Assembly: GCF_004367585.1 (NCBI RefSeq)
Contig: NZ_CP038015.1
Location: 1,060,001 to 1,124,000 of the forward strand
Direction of reading: 5' to 3'
From: Paenisporosarcina antarctica
GTDB lineage: Bacteria; Bacillota; Bacilli; Bacillales_A; Planococcaceae
DNA length: 64,000 bases
The position numbers and the translations under genes were made by a program. Positions 37,136-47,580 of this stretch are shown piece after piece. The stretch's first letter is position 1. The number at the start of each line of letters is the position of its first letter. Under the pieces are notes generated by a model. The model was not told the origin of the DNA, made no database searches, and saw nothing but the letters and a program-made list of their open reading frames with translations.

Positions 37136-38422
37136 TCAATACTCAACTGGTTCAAAAGGAATGTTTTTTGCATATAGAGCAGCACTCATGCCTGCAATTT
37201 TCCCTGTTACGAGTGCGGATGTAATATTGTAGCCACCAGTATAGCCGTGAATATCTAAGATTTCTCCACAGAAATACAAACCTGGTTTTTTCTTAGAAGC
37301 CATTGTTTTGGGTTCAATCTCTTTAATAGACACTCCGCCACCGGTGACAAATGCTTTTTCAATCGGTTGTGTTCCATTTACTTTCATCGTAAATGATGTC
37401 AATAAGACTGCCAAATCACGAACTCTTTCGTTTGACAGATTAGCACCAATTTCATTTGGTTCTATCCCAGCACGATTAAGTAAAAATAATAACCAACGTT
37501 CTGGTGCGATACCTTTCCAAACATTTTTAAGTGATTTTTTCGCATCTTCTTTCATTAACTTAAATAATAGTTGAAAAGCAGATTCTGCATTTTCATTTGG
37601 CAAGGCGTTAATCACCATATTCACAGGTAATTCGCCATTTTTCATTCGTTCTTTGACTACATACTGACTGCAACGTAAAATGGCAGGACCACTTAAACCA
37701 AAGTGGGTAAATAACATGTCCATTTGATGTGTAATAAGTACTTTTCCTTTTTTATTTAAAACAGATACGGCTACATCACGAAGTGCCAACCCTTGAAGTT
37801 CCTTTGAACGTATGAACTGTTCATCTGACAACAAAGGAACTTCAGTCGGATATAATTTAGTGACTGTATGTCCTGCGCGTTCCGCCCAAGGATAGCCGTC
37901 GCCAGTAGAGCCAGTTTGTGGAACAGCTTTCCCACCAACCGCTAGAACAACTGACTTACTCAGTAATTCTTCGCCATTTTTAAGCTTCACACCTAGAATT
38001 TGCTCATCATTCATAAGAAGTTTCTCAACTGGACGTTCGAAGAGAACATCTACGTGTAGCTTTTCCAATTGTCGAACTAACGTATCTACTACGTCTTGTG
38101 CACGATTTGAAACAGGGAACATACGACCATGATCTTCCTCTTTTAATTCAACACCAAGACCTTCAAAGAAGGTAATAATATCTTCGTTGTTAAAAACAGA
38201 GAAGGGGCTATATAAAAATCGGCCATTTCCCGGTATATGTTTAACGATTTCTTCTTGAGTTAACCGATTTGTTACATTGCATCGTCCACCACCGGAAATG
38301 GCTAATTTTTTCCCGAGTTTTTTCCCTTTTTCAAGAAGTAATACTTTCTTTCCAATTTCACCTGCAGCAATGGCTGCCATTAAACCTGAGGGACCGCCTC
38401 CGACAATTATCACATCATACAT
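37136..38422 (-). CDS. ytfP: FAD/NAD(P)-binding flavoprotein, HI0933/YtfP family
   Basis: Aminoacetone-oxidase-like flavoprotein family (HI0933/BaiN), 428 residues. N-terminal Rossmann motif [14 protein letters not shown] (about 8-21), then the family signature [13 protein letters not shown] (about 45-57) and the C-terminal [17 protein letters not shown]. The biochemical role is unknown. The ATG at 38422 (MYDVIIVGG) matches family N-termini; an in-frame GTG at 38434 is the alternative and neither has a strong ribosome site. Divergent from ytgP. Confidence 0.9.
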   Translation of the reverse strand: MYDVIIVGGGPSGLMAAIAAGEIGKKVLLLEKGKKLGKKLAISGGGRCNVTNRLTQEEIVKHIPGNGRFLYSPFSVFNNEDIITFFEGLGVELKEEDHGRMFPVSNRAQDVVDTLVRQLEKLHVDVLFERPVEKLLMNDEQILGVKLKNGEELLSKSVVLAVGGKAVPQTGSTGDGYPWAERAGHTVTKLYPTEVPLLSDEQFIRSKELQGLALRDVAVSVLNKKGKVLITHQMDMLFTHFGLSGPAILRCSQYVVKERMKNGELPVNMVINALPNENAESAFQLLFKLMKEDAKKSLKNVWKGIAPERWLLFLLNRAGIEPNEIGANLSNERVRDLAVLLTSFTMKVNGTQPIEKAFVTGGGVSIKEIEPKTMASKKKPGLYFCGEILDIHGYTGGYNITSALVTGKIAGMSAALYAKNIPFEPVEY

Positions 38423-38529
38423 GTCTAAACACACTTTCTCTTTTTTCTCTATTATAAACTATTTGTGGTTTTGTTGTCCTAGGGGTAGAATATCTTGTAG
38501 GTTAAAATATTTAAGTCAGGAAGTTAAAC

Positions 38530-40140
38530 ATGTCAAATAATTTTTTAAAAGGAACTGCTATTCTAACACTTGGATTATTTCTGTCAAAAATATTAGGGGT
38601 TATTTATATTATCCCATTCTATTCGATGGTCGGAGAAGACAATATTGGTCTATATCAATATGCATATATTCCATATAATCTTATGCTAGCTGTTGCGATT
38701 TCAGGAGCGCCTTTAGCTTTTTCAAAATATGTTTCTAAATATAATTCATTAGGAGACTATCAGACTGGCAGACGACTATTGAAGTCTGGACTTTTCGCAA
38801 TGATGGTCACTGGATTTATTTCATTTCTATTCTTATATTTCTTCGCTGAACCATTGGCAAAGATATTCATTAGTGAGAAGGAGAAAATATTTACAGTTGC
38901 TGATGTGGCAGATGTCATTCGATGGGTGAGCTTTGCTCTGATTGTTGTACCTTTTATGAGTTTAATAAGAGGGTTTTTCCAAGGATATAGTTTTATGATG
39001 CCTACTGCTGTCTCTCAATTGATTGAACAAATCGTGCGTATTTTATTTCTATTAGCTGGGGCTTACCTAGTATTAACCATATTTAATGGGACACCTAAAT
39101 TAGCGATTCAAGTAGCTGTATTATCTGCGTTTATAGGTGCACTTGGTGGACTTGTTGTCCTTTATTATTACTGGCGTAAAAAGAAACCAGAATATAATCT
39201 ATTACTACAGGGGTCTACCACTTCACACGATGTTAAATTGACTGATATGTATAAAGAGATTCTTGTTTATGCAGTGCCAGTTGTCTTTTTAGGCGTAGCC
39301 AATCCATTGTTTCAATTTGTTGATTTACTGACATTTAATCGAGCAATGATTGACTCGGAACAAGCAACTAAATCAAGTGTTTATCTAAGTATATTGAATT
39401 TGCAATCTCATAAATTAGTGATGATTCCCGTTATGCTTGCTACGGGGTTTTCAATGGCTTTAATTCCATTGGTTACTAAATACTTTACACTTAATGAACA
39501 TAAACAATTGTCTAACACTCTGGATAAAACCTTCCAAATGCTTTGCTTTTTAACACTTCCTGCAGTAATTGGAATGACGGTTTTAGCAAGCGAATTATAT
39601 CACTTATTTTATGAACAAAGTTTAATAGGTTCTGATATTCTTGCTCATTATTTACCAGTTGCAATTCTGTTTAGTTTATTCCCAGTAACTGCTGCAATTT
39701 TACAAGGAATCAATCAGCAGAAATGGATTATACTAAACTTACTCATTGGGTTATTGATTAAATTAGCGTTAAATACACCACTAATTGGCATGTGGGAAAC
39801 AAATGGCGCTATTGCAGCGACGATCATCGGTTACAGTGTCGCAATTTTTATGAATTTCGCGGTTTTAGTTATCACTCAAAATTATCGTTCTAAGCTATTA
39901 GTTCGAAGAATTATTCTGATTACATTGATAAATGTAGCGATGCTAATTGTGGTTGTAATTGTTCGTATGTTATTGCTTCAAATTATGCCAGCAGAATCCA
40001 AATTTGGAGCTCTTCTTATCATTTTGATTGTGGGTACTATCGGCGGATTAGTTTATGGTGCAATTGGAATTCGTTTAGGGATCGCACAAAAGTTATTTGG
40101 CGAGCGTTTAACGAAATACACGAAAAAATTAGGTCTTTAA
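38530..40140 (+). CDS. ytgP: polysaccharide/lipid II flippase, YtgP (MurJ homologue)
   Basis: MOP-superfamily flippase of 536 residues with about 14 membrane segments. B. subtilis YtgP is a MurJ-type lipid II flippase, redundant with Amj, moving the peptidoglycan precursor across the membrane. The start MSNNFLKGTAILTLGLFLSK is typical of the subfamily. ATG after AGGAAG. It is followed after 12 bases by ytzG. SpoVB-type paralogues are an alternative, but the neighbourhood (ytfP, ytzG, ytzE, pepV) fits YtgP. Confidence 0.92.
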   Translation: MSNNFLKGTAILTLGLFLSKILGVIYIIPFYSMVGEDNIGLYQYAYIPYNLMLAVAISGAPLAFSKYVSKYNSLGDYQTGRRLLKSGLFAMMVTGFISFLFLYFFAEPLAKIFISEKEKIFTVADVADVIRWVSFALIVVPFMSLIRGFFQGYSFMMPTAVSQLIEQIVRILFLLAGAYLVLTIFNGTPKLAIQVAVLSAFIGALGGLVVLYYYWRKKKPEYNLLLQGSTTSHDVKLTDMYKEILVYAVPVVFLGVANPLFQFVDLLTFNRAMIDSEQATKSSVYLSILNLQSHKLVMIPVMLATGFSMALIPLVTKYFTLNEHKQLSNTLDKTFQMLCFLTLPAVIGMTVLASELYHLFYEQSLIGSDILAHYLPVAILFSLFPVTAAILQGINQQKWIILNLLIGLLIKLALNTPLIGMWETNGAIAATIIGYSVAIFMNFAVLVITQNYRSKLLVRRIILITLINVAMLIVVVIVRMLLLQIMPAESKFGALLIILIVGTIGGLVYGAIGIRLGIAQKLFGERLTKYTKKLGL

Positions 40141-40152
40141 GGTGGTTCTATT

Positions 40153-40866
40153 ATGAGATTAGATAAATTACTTTCTAATATGGGCTACGGCTCAAGGAAA
40201 GAAGTAAAAATCTTATTAAAATCAAAAGCGGTTGAAGTAAATGGCGTTTTTGCGAAAGATGTATCTATGCATGTCGATTCGAATACTGATCAAATTATAG
40301 TATTTGGTGAAAAAGTGATTTATACAGAATTTATTTACTTAATGATGAATAAACCACCCGGAGTTATTTCGGCTACGGAAGATAAATATGACCAAACTGT
40401 CATTGATTTACTTGATCCATTAGCGCAGCACTTTAAGCCTTTTCCGGTGGGACGTTTAGATAAAGACACGGAAGGGCTGTTAATTCTAACGAATAATGGC
40501 CACTTGTCACATCAGTTGTTATCTCCGAAAAAACATGTACCGAAACTATATTTTGCTGTGATTGAAGGTAAAGTAACTGAAGATGATGTGAAGAAGTTTA
40601 AAGAAGGTGTAACTTTGGAAGATGGTTATTTTACCAAACCAGGTAAACTTACTATATTATTAAGCGGAGAAGTGTCTGAAATTGAGTTAACAATAATGGA
40701 GGGTAAGTTCCATCAAGTGAAACGAATGTTTGAATCCGTTGGGAAGAAAGTGACATATTTAAAACGTATGTCGATGGGGTCACTAAGATTGGATGAAACA
40801 CTTGAGCTTGGGGATTATCGCCATTTAACTGAGGAAGAATTAGAGACATTACAAAAAAAAGAATGA
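40153..40866 (+). CDS. ytzG: 16S rRNA pseudouridine synthase, RsuA family
   Basis: RsuA/RluB/E/F pseudouridine synthase of 237 residues. An S4 RNA-binding domain (MRLDKLLSNMGYGSRKEVK) is followed by the catalytic block GRLDKDTEGLLILTNNG (about 103-119) with the catalytic Asp. A small-subunit rRNA target is inferred from the subfamily. ATG after AAGGTGG. Co-transcribed with ytgP; strong terminator after it. Confidence 0.93.
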   Translation: MRLDKLLSNMGYGSRKEVKILLKSKAVEVNGVFAKDVSMHVDSNTDQIIVFGEKVIYTEFIYLMMNKPPGVISATEDKYDQTVIDLLDPLAQHFKPFPVGRLDKDTEGLLILTNNGHLSHQLLSPKKHVPKLYFAVIEGKVTEDDVKKFKEGVTLEDGYFTKPGKLTILLSGEVSEIELTIMEGKFHQVKRMFESVGKKVTYLKRMSMGSLRLDETLELGDYRHLTEEELETLQKKE

Positions 40867-40892
40867 CCGAGATTTCTCGGTCATTCTTTTTT
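40857..40892 (+). terminator. terminator of ytgP-ytzG
   Basis: Eleven-bp core stem GAATGACCGAG/CTCGGTCATTC with A and T runs extending it. Confidence 0.93.
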
Positions 40893-40925
40893 ATTGAAGT
40901 GCGTGTTCAAATGTTTGAACAATAT

Positions 40926-41147
40926 CTAAGATGTCATTTTCACACGTTTGCTCGTCGTTGTCCAACTGCCACGACTCGGACTGCTGACCAAGTCATTAAA
41001 GGCTAACACGTTCAAATCTCTTTGGACGGTGCGAGGAGTGATGCCGAACTCATCGACTAAATCTTGTGTCGTTACAATTCCGTGATCTCGGATGAACATA
41101 TACACATCTTTAATCCGATTAAGCATCCGATCAGTAGTTGGTTTCAT
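40926..41147 (-). CDS. ytzE: DeoR-type HTH protein YtzE
   Basis: Stand-alone winged-helix domain of 73 residues: TTQDLVDEFGITPRTVQRDLNVL (about 26-48) is the DeoR-type helix-turn-helix; the sugar-binding domain of full-length DeoR regulators is absent. Size and sequence agree with B. subtilis YtzE. The ATG at 41147 (MKPTTDRML) is preferred; AAGGAG lies 13 bases upstream, a bit far, while the GTG at 41159 is too close to it. Targets unknown. Confidence 0.88.
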   Translation of the reverse strand: MKPTTDRMLNRIKDVYMFIRDHGIVTTQDLVDEFGITPRTVQRDLNVLAFNDLVSSPSRGSWTTTSKRVKMTS

Positions 41148-41159
41148 TTGTTGAACCAC

Positions 41160-41487
41160 ACTCCTTCATCTTATGTTCTCTTGGCTAAGACTAGCGGACG
41201 ACATTGAGTCATTAGAAGACTCGGTTGATTAAATAGAGTGCCGTAAACAGCCCCTTTTCTAATTGTTCATCAGACTACTGTTGTCTGACAATTCAATTAT
41301 AAAATAAATTACTCATCTTATCTAGCATAATATCTAACTTTTACAGAGAATTTACAAAAGCGTCATAAAAAATACGAAAATTCACTCTATATATATGTTA
41401 GAAAATTAAGAAAATGATGTTTGCCCCTATGATTTTTTTTTGAAAGGTGTAGAATAGCTTTATGAAAGTGGCAGGAGGAATTTACAC
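41160..41487. other. 328-base intergenic region upstream of pepV
   Basis: Divergent promoter region between ytzE and pepV. A hairpin (TCAGAC/GTCTGA extended by AATT bases, 41260-41292) lacks a T tract. The rest is very AT-rich. A -10-like TAGAAT lies near 41451 but its -35 is poor. No ORF. Confidence 0.6.
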
Positions 41488-42885
41488 GTGATTAATTGGT
41501 TGGACGAAGCGAAAAAGAAACAACCTGAGCTTTTAAAAGAGCTTCAGCAACTTATTCAAATTCCAAGTGTTTTGGATGAAGAGCATACCTCGAGTTCACA
41601 GCCGTTTGGTCCTGAACCACTTAAAGCACTAGAGTGGATACTTAAAAAAGGTCAGGATGCTGGAATGATCGTAAAAAACGTAGATAATATGGCTGGTCAT
41701 ATTGAAATGGGAGAAGGAGACGAACTTCTTGGTATTTTAGGTCATGTTGATGTTGTTCCTGCTGGCAAAGGGTGGACGTACCCACCTTTTGAAGGGCATA
41801 TTGAAAATAATCGCTTATATGGAAGAGGCACCATTGATGACAAAGGTCCAACGATGGCTGCTTGGATGGCCATGAAAATGGTCAAAGAAGCGGGAATTCC
41901 TTTAAACAAGCGAGTGCGATTAATTATCGGCACAGATGAAGAGAGCGGTTTTCGTTGTGTGAAACGCTACTTTGAAAAAGAAGAAATGCCACATATCGCC
42001 TTTGCTCCAGATGCAGATTTTCCGATAATAAACGCGGAAAAAGGTATTGCCACCTTGCGCTTTACAACAACAAAACTAGAACAAGAGGAGCAACTGCAAT
42101 CATTTCAATCAGGCACTCGAACCAATATGGTCCCTGACTTAGCAACAGCGGTTATTCATATAAATCATGCATCAATTGAAAAAGAATTCGAGCAATTTAC
42201 GAAACAACATAAACTTCAAGGTTCAATAAAAATTAATGAAAACGAGATTTTTCTTACCATAAAAGGTAAGTCTGCACATGCGATGGAACCGAACGATGGT
42301 GTTAATGCAGGTATCTATTTAGCTGAATTCTTAAAAGACATTGTTACTACATCAGGTTCGAAAGCATATGTAGAGTTTGTGTCCTCGTCTTTTTTCAATG
42401 ATTCAAGAGGTCAAGTATTGGCTCTTAACTATCATGACGAAATATCTGGAGAGACAACATTAAATGCAGGAATTCTTACTTTTGACCCGAAAATAGGTGG
42501 AACAATTGATGTTAGCATTCGATACTCTGTTTCATATAATTTTGATAAATATTTAACGAAGTGTCAGACAGCTTTAAGAAAAAACATTATTTCTGTGGAT
42601 GTAATATCCAATTCAAGTCCACATTATATTGAGGAGTCAGATGAACTGATTCAAAGCTTGTCTCGTGTATATGAGCGTCAAACCGGAGAAAAAGCAACGC
42701 TGCTGTCAATTGGTGGTGGAACATATGCACGTGTACTTAAAAAAGGTGTAGCTTTTGGCATGTTATTCCCAGGGGAAAAGGATGTAGCCCATCAAGTGGA
42801 TGAGTTTGTTGATATACAGAATTTAACAAAAGCAGTAGCGATTTACGCGGATGCGATTTGCGAACTCGCTTCAAAAAAATCATAG
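41488..42885 (+). CDS. pepV: dipeptidase PepV
   Basis: M20 zinc dipeptidase of 465 residues that cleaves dipeptides with broad specificity in the cytoplasm. Metal-ligand motifs: GILGHVDVVPAG (about 84), GRGTIDDKGP (about 113) and GTDEESG (about 150). The PepV lid domain fills the middle. GTG start after AGGAGG. It is followed after 15 bases by dat, as in B. subtilis and other Bacillales, where the pair links peptide use to D-amino acids. Confidence 0.95.
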   Translation: MINWLDEAKKKQPELLKELQQLIQIPSVLDEEHTSSSQPFGPEPLKALEWILKKGQDAGMIVKNVDNMAGHIEMGEGDELLGILGHVDVVPAGKGWTYPPFEGHIENNRLYGRGTIDDKGPTMAAWMAMKMVKEAGIPLNKRVRLIIGTDEESGFRCVKRYFEKEEMPHIAFAPDADFPIINAEKGIATLRFTTTKLEQEEQLQSFQSGTRTNMVPDLATAVIHINHASIEKEFEQFTKQHKLQGSIKINENEIFLTIKGKSAHAMEPNDGVNAGIYLAEFLKDIVTTSGSKAYVEFVSSSFFNDSRGQVLALNYHDEISGETTLNAGILTFDPKIGGTIDVSIRYSVSYNFDKYLTKCQTALRKNIISVDVISNSSPHYIEESDELIQSLSRVYERQTGEKATLLSIGGGTYARVLKKGVAFGMLFPGEKDVAHQVDEFVDIQNLTKAVAIYADAICELASKKS

Positions 42886-42900
42886 AGAGAAGGATTTACA

Positions 42901-43752
42901 ATGACTTGGGTATTATGGAATGATCGATTAGTAAAAGATGGAGACATTCAATTGTCGAAAGAAGACCGTGGCTATCAATTTGGAGATGGTATTTACGAAG
43001 TAATTCGTGTATATAACGGTAGCATGTTTACGGCAACAGAACATATTGATCGTTTCTACGAAAGTGCTGATAAAATAAAGATAGTCATTCCATATACAAA
43101 AGACGTTTTTCATAAAATGGTTTACGATCTTATTGAAGCGAATGAAGTCACATCTGGTCAAGTTTATATACAAATTACTCGTGGAGCAACGCCTCGTCAA
43201 CATCAGTTCCCAACGAACACCGTGGAGGCAGTTCTTACGGCATATACGAAAGAGTTGCAACGTCCTGTCTCAGAAATGACGAATGGTGTATCAGTCAAAA
43301 CAGTTGAGGATATCCGATGGTTGCGCTGTGATATAAAGAGTTTGAACTTATTAGGAAGTGTATTAGCGAAACAGGAAGCGTATGAAGACGGTTGTTTCGA
43401 AGCTCTTTTACATAGAGGAGATTCGATTACAGAAGGGTCTTCCACTAATATGTACGGTATAAAAGACGGTGTACTATACACACATCCTGCTACAAACTTA
43501 ATATTAAATGGCATTACTCGACGTGTTATTTTAGCTTGCTGTGAAGAGATTGGATTACCGGTAGTTGAAGAACCTATGTCTCTTGCCTCTGTGTTTTTAA
43601 ATGAAGAATTCTTTATGTCTTCGACAACTTCAGAAATAATACCAGTCATCATGATTAATGGACGTAAGCTCGGAAAGGGTTTACCAGGAGACTGGACCCA
43701 GAAATTACAAACAGCATTTGAAGCAAAAATTAATCAAGCTATATATGCTTAA
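42901..43752 (+). CDS. dat: D-alanine aminotransferase
   Basis: PLP fold-type IV aminotransferase of 283 residues that interconverts D-alanine and D-glutamate with their 2-oxo acids, feeding peptidoglycan. The PLP Lys is in CDIKSLNLL (about 146). YQFGDGIYEVIR, EGSSTNMYGI and SSTTSEIIPV are family blocks. AGAAGG precedes the ATG. Branched-chain aminotransferase is unlikely given the DgxYEV pattern and pepV neighbour. Confidence 0.95.
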   Translation: MTWVLWNDRLVKDGDIQLSKEDRGYQFGDGIYEVIRVYNGSMFTATEHIDRFYESADKIKIVIPYTKDVFHKMVYDLIEANEVTSGQVYIQITRGATPRQHQFPTNTVEAVLTAYTKELQRPVSEMTNGVSVKTVEDIRWLRCDIKSLNLLGSVLAKQEAYEDGCFEALLHRGDSITEGSSTNMYGIKDGVLYTHPATNLILNGITRRVILACCEEIGLPVVEEPMSLASVFLNEEFFMSSTTSEIIPVIMINGRKLGKGLPGDWTQKLQTAFEAKINQAIYA

Positions 43753-43758
43753 ATTTGA

Positions 43759-43787
43759 CTCCTCTACCTTGGTAGAGGGGTATTTTT
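43759..43787 (+). terminator. terminator of pepV-dat
   Basis: CCTCTACC/GGTAGAGG stem with a TT loop, then GG, TA and a T run. Confidence 0.85.
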
Positions 43788-43837
43788 TAAATATTTATTC
43801 CTGTAAACTGAAATGTATAATTAAGGTGGTGGAATGC

Positions 43838-44386
43838 ATGCAACATTATTTTATCGGTATTAAATTACCTAAAGATTTAGCACAGCAACTTGTTGATCTA
43901 AGAAAAGGTTGGCATTTAGAACGGTCACACAAAAGACTTCCGGTAGCCGAAGATTTACATATAACTTTGCTATATTTAGGAGCAGTTGAATCTGATTTGT
44001 TGAAACAATTACTAAGTCAGTTAGATTCTCTCTCCCAAAAATTTTCGCCAATTGATATCACACTTAACGGGGTATCTATATTCGGGAATCCTTTGACTCC
44101 TCGAGTAGTTTACACAGCAATAGAAGAACAACTAAGCTTGCAACTATTACAAAAGGCCGTTTTGGAAAAGTGCCTGGCACTTTTTTTACAAGTAGACAAA
44201 AAGCCGTTTGTTCCACATATTACGCTAGCTAAAAAGTGGAGTGGACAGCATGAGATGTTTCTAAAAGTAATGGACATCGAAAAACAGTCATTCTCTATAA
44301 CTGATTTCTCGGTATATGCCATTAATCCGAGGGAAACACCATCTTATCAAGCAATTCATACGATTATTTTAAGTGGTTCAACTTAA
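43838..44386 (+). CDS. thpR: RNA 2',3'-cyclic phosphodiesterase
   Basis: 2H phosphoesterase of 182 residues (B. subtilis YtlP). The two His-x-Thr-x motifs are clear: HITLLYLG (about 41-48) and HITLAKKW (about 126-133). It opens 2',3'-cyclic phosphates on RNA ends; 2'-5' ligase activity is seen only in vitro. The ATG at 43838 follows AAGGTGG; a longer frame to 43658 runs through dat and its terminator and is spurious upstream. Its last base is shared with the next start. Confidence 0.92.
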   Translation: MQHYFIGIKLPKDLAQQLVDLRKGWHLERSHKRLPVAEDLHITLLYLGAVESDLLKQLLSQLDSLSQKFSPIDITLNGVSIFGNPLTPRVVYTAIEEQLSLQLLQKAVLEKCLALFLQVDKKPFVPHITLAKKWSGQHEMFLKVMDIEKQSFSITDFSVYAINPRETPSYQAIHTIILSGST

Positions 44387-45306
44387 TGAAGACAACGTTT
44401 ATTGTGAATCCTGCAGCAGGGGATGGTAAATCCCTAAAACGATGGGAGAAGTTTAAAAAAGATCTAAATTTCCCTTACGAATTATATATGACTACTAGAC
44501 CTAAACATGCCACAGAATTAGCGCAAATGTGTGTGCAAAGTGGTGAACCCCAATTGATTTTTGCATTTGGTGGAGATGGAACTGTTCACGAAGTAATTGA
44601 AGGTGTTCTTAGTTGTCCTAATTGCATAATAGGCGTCATCGGAGCAGGCTCAGCTAATGACTTTGCACGAGGGTTTCAATCGTTTCAACATGCAACAGAA
44701 GTAAATCAATATGTACAATCCGACAGTAAAACGCTTAAAATGGATATTGGCAATGTGATTACCCGAAGTGAAAACTATACATTTGTTAATAATGCTGGAA
44801 TTGGTTTTGATGCATATGTTGCATATCAAGTGAATAAATCACCCGTGAAAAAGTTTCTAAATAAGTTCAGTTTAGGCAAGCTTGCTTACACATTCTTTGT
44901 CATGAAGACGTTGGCAACATTTAAAAACTTCACATTAACAGTAGAAACACCTACTAACTGTCAGATATTCGAGGAAGTATGGTTTTCGACTATAAGCAAT
45001 CAGCCTTATTTCGGCGGTGGAATGAAAATTTCTCCACAGTCTAACCCGGCAGATGGAGAGATTGAAATAACTGTAGTTCATCATTTATCACGCCTAAAAC
45101 TCATGCTACTATTTGTATCAGTCTTTTATGGTAAACATACTTCATTCAAAGAAGTTCATCAAATCACGTCCACCTCGTTTAGACTAACAACGAATGAATC
45201 CATGTACCGTCACACCGACGGAGAATATGCGAATAAAACGACACCACTTGTTGCAGACGAGTTTTCAGTTCAATCAAAAAAATGGCGAATTACAAATTTA
45301 ATATGA
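44386..45306 (+). CDS. ytlR: diacylglycerol kinase-family lipid kinase
   Basis: DAGK catalytic-domain protein of 306 residues. Nucleotide-binding GGDGTVHEVI at about 63, the preceding NPAAGDGK near the start, and the GAGSANDFARG loop at about 86 are typical of DgkB/YegS/BmrU. The substrate could be diacylglycerol or another lipid. The start overlaps the thpR stop (TTAATG). B. subtilis YtlR has the same place beside YtlP. Confidence 0.9.
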   Translation: MKTTFIVNPAAGDGKSLKRWEKFKKDLNFPYELYMTTRPKHATELAQMCVQSGEPQLIFAFGGDGTVHEVIEGVLSCPNCIIGVIGAGSANDFARGFQSFQHATEVNQYVQSDSKTLKMDIGNVITRSENYTFVNNAGIGFDAYVAYQVNKSPVKKFLNKFSLGKLAYTFFVMKTLATFKNFTLTVETPTNCQIFEEVWFSTISNQPYFGGGMKISPQSNPADGEIEITVVHHLSRLKLMLLFVSVFYGKHTSFKEVHQITSTSFRLTTNESMYRHTDGEYANKTTPLVADEFSVQSKKWRITNLI

Positions 45307-45376
45307 ACTTGACGATAGGCAGAAATTCTATGATAATTTGTAATTGAAAAGCATGTATGAAAGAAGGAATAAAGTA

Positions 45377-46021
45377 ATGAGATTACGTAATAAACCTTGG
45401 GCAGAAGATTTTATCACTGCACACCCACATATTGTCATTCCAAATCCACAAGATTATAGAGGAAATTGGGGAGAAGTCTTTCAAAATAATAACCCACTAC
45501 ATATCGAAGTTGGAACTGGTAGAGGCCAATTTGTAACGGAAATGGCAAGAGCAAATCCTGGTATTAATTATTTGGGAATCGAGTTATATGATAGTGTCAT
45601 AGTGTCAGCTCTAGAAAATGCTATTAAAGCTGGCTTGCCAAACTTAAAATTATTAAAAGTTAATGGCGAACATTCGGCCAAGTTTTTTCAGAAGAACGAT
45701 GTAAGCCGAGTTTATTTGAATTTCTCAGATCCATGGCCAAAAATTCGACATGCTAGAAGAAGGCTGTCACACGAGAATTTTTTGAAATTGTACGAGTCGT
45801 TCCTGATTGATAACGGAGAAGTTCATTTTAAGACAGATAATCGTGAGCTTTTTGAATTTTCTTTAATAAGCATGTCTGAATATGGCATGTTATTAAAATA
45901 TCTATCGTTAGATTTACATGTAAATCAACCAAAGGATAACATCATGACAGAATATGAAGAAAAATTTTCTGCAAAAGGACACCCGATTTATCGTCTAGAA
46001 TCTCAATTTGTTACTAAATAG
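45377..46021 (+). CDS. trmB: tRNA (guanine-N7)-methyltransferase
   Basis: Makes m7G46 in tRNA. The 214-residue protein has the SAM motif EVGTGRGQF (about 44-52) and the TrmB signature [13 protein letters not shown] (about 118-130). The ATG at 45377, 8 bases after AAGGAAT, gives the normal MRLRNKPWA start; the frame extension to 45344 uses a TTG without a ribosome site. It equals B. subtilis YtmQ. Confidence 0.96.
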   Translation: MRLRNKPWAEDFITAHPHIVIPNPQDYRGNWGEVFQNNNPLHIEVGTGRGQFVTEMARANPGINYLGIELYDSVIVSALENAIKAGLPNLKLLKVNGEHSAKFFQKNDVSRVYLNFSDPWPKIRHARRRLSHENFLKLYESFLIDNGEVHFKTDNRELFEFSLISMSEYGMLLKYLSLDLHVNQPKDNIMTEYEEKFSAKGHPIYRLESQFVTK

Positions 46022-46113
46022 AGAAGCAAAATTGAAATCTTAAGGACTTTGTCAAGAGATTAAAATAGTGTTTTTTTGTTACACTAAAAATATTACATAA
46101 AGGAGGGTACAAA

Positions 46114-46962
46114 ATGGATCAATATACATTTCACGACATGAAGTTAAGCTGGTTAAATGGAGGATTTACATTATTAGATGGCGGTGCAATGTTTGGTGTT
46201 GTTCCAAAAGCTTTATGGTCAAAAAAATATCCTGTCAATGAATTAAATCAAATTGAATGTAGTACAGACCCAATTTTGATTCAATTTGAAGGTAAGAATT
46301 TATTAATTGATACAGGTGTGGGCTTTAACAAAATGAATGAAAAGCAGCTAAGAAATAATGGGATAAAAGAACAATCACATCTTGACGATTCATTAGCCTT
46401 TTTAGGGTTACTTACAGAGGACATAGACTTTGTTCTTATGACACATATGCATTCTGATCATGCAAGTGGTTTGACTAAGTGGGAAAATGACAATCTCGTA
46501 TCATCATTTCCTAATGCGAAAATCTTTGTATCTGCAATTGAATGGGATGAAATCAGAAATCCTAACATTCGATCAAGAAATACATATTGGAAAGAAAATT
46601 GGGAAGCTATCCAAACCCAAGTAGTAACATTTGAAGAAGAATTAGAAGTATTACCAGGTATTCGAATGATTCATACTGGGGGACATAGTGATGGCCACAG
46701 TATTATTAGGTTAGAACAAAATGGAGAAACACTTATTCATATGTCAGATATAATGCCTACTCATGCTCATCAAAATCCACTGTGGGTCTTGGCATATGAT
46801 GATTACCCAATGACATCTATTTTCGCAAAAGAGAAAATAATGGCTGAAGCACTAGCGAATGGTTATTCATTTATTTTCTATCACGATGCTCATTACCGTT
46901 TAATTAAATGGGATCAGACAGGAAAAGAAATTATTAATAAACTTGAACGCACGAGAATATAA
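46114..46962 (+). CDS. ytnP: metallo-beta-lactamase-fold hydrolase, YtnP-like lactonase
   Basis: MBL-fold enzyme of 282 residues. The zinc motif is HMHSDHASG (about 110-118), followed by GGHSDGHS (about 189) and a later YHDAHY. B. subtilis YtnP is a lactonase with quorum-quenching activity that interferes with Streptomyces signalling; a similar role is inferred here. AAAGGAGGG precedes the ATG. Single gene. No signal peptide. Confidence 0.9.
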   Translation: MDQYTFHDMKLSWLNGGFTLLDGGAMFGVVPKALWSKKYPVNELNQIECSTDPILIQFEGKNLLIDTGVGFNKMNEKQLRNNGIKEQSHLDDSLAFLGLLTEDIDFVLMTHMHSDHASGLTKWENDNLVSSFPNAKIFVSAIEWDEIRNPNIRSRNTYWKENWEAIQTQVVTFEEELEVLPGIRMIHTGGHSDGHSIIRLEQNGETLIHMSDIMPTHAHQNPLWVLAYDDYPMTSIFAKEKIMAEALANGYSFIFYHDAHYRLIKWDQTGKEIINKLERTRI

Positions 46963-47077
46963 GTGCTGTTTTAATGTATAAAATCATATAATATTGACAA
47001 TTCTAATTGTTGAAACAGCATGGTAGAAATGATAACTAAACCATTAACATGGGTCTATAAATCAAAAAAACAGCAAT

Positions 47078-47112
47078 AAAAAAGCGATCCCATTAATCGG
47101 GATCGTTTTCAT
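47078..47112. terminator. terminator of ytzB (minus) and ytnP side
   Basis: CGATCCC/GGGATCG stem extended by A-T pairs, loop ATTAATC; T runs on both strands; two bases from the ytzB stop. Confidence 0.8.
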
Positions 47113-47113
47113 T

Positions 47114-47428
47114 TTAAAGTTTAATTAATTCAACAACAGTTCCTGTTCGTGCATCAGCAAAGAACTCGAATTGTTCTATCTCTCCTTCACGGACTCGTGA
47201 AATGCCTCCACGATAAACATCCGATGAAATGGCTTGACGGGTAAAAGGTTCTGTTTTCATATAAATCCAAGAACCATCAATCAATCCTTCCGATTTAAAG
47301 GATTCTTTAATGCCGTGTAAAACAAGTTCTGCTGGTTTCGTTGGATCGATACGATGTGCAACTTCACGAATTAAAAATCCTGCTGCAATGCCGGTAGAAA
47401 AACCAATAATCAAATCTTTCGTCTTCAT
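47114..47428 (-). CDS. ytzB: membrane-anchored PepSY-like small protein YtzB
   Basis: The 104-residue protein has an N-terminal hydrophobic helix (about 6-22, IIGFSTGIAAGFLI) and a C-terminal segment ending FEFFADARTGTVVELIKL, which resembles a PepSY domain. It is probably anchored in the membrane. Its place between ytnP and ytoP matches B. subtilis YtzB. ATG after AGGAGG. Function unknown. Confidence 0.8.
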   Translation of the reverse strand: MKTKDLIIGFSTGIAAGFLIREVAHRIDPTKPAELVLHGIKESFKSEGLIDGSWIYMKTEPFTRQAISSDVYRGGISRVREGEIEQFEFFADARTGTVVELIKL

Positions 47429-47580
47429 TAAAATGCCTCCTAATACAATATTTTATTTAAGTTTACCATAAGTTGTTTAAACAGACTAAAAACAATTCGA
47501 CAGTCGAAATAAAAGATGGAAATGTTCTGAAAAATCAACTATAATAGGATAGACTTTTACATACATAGGGGGATATACAA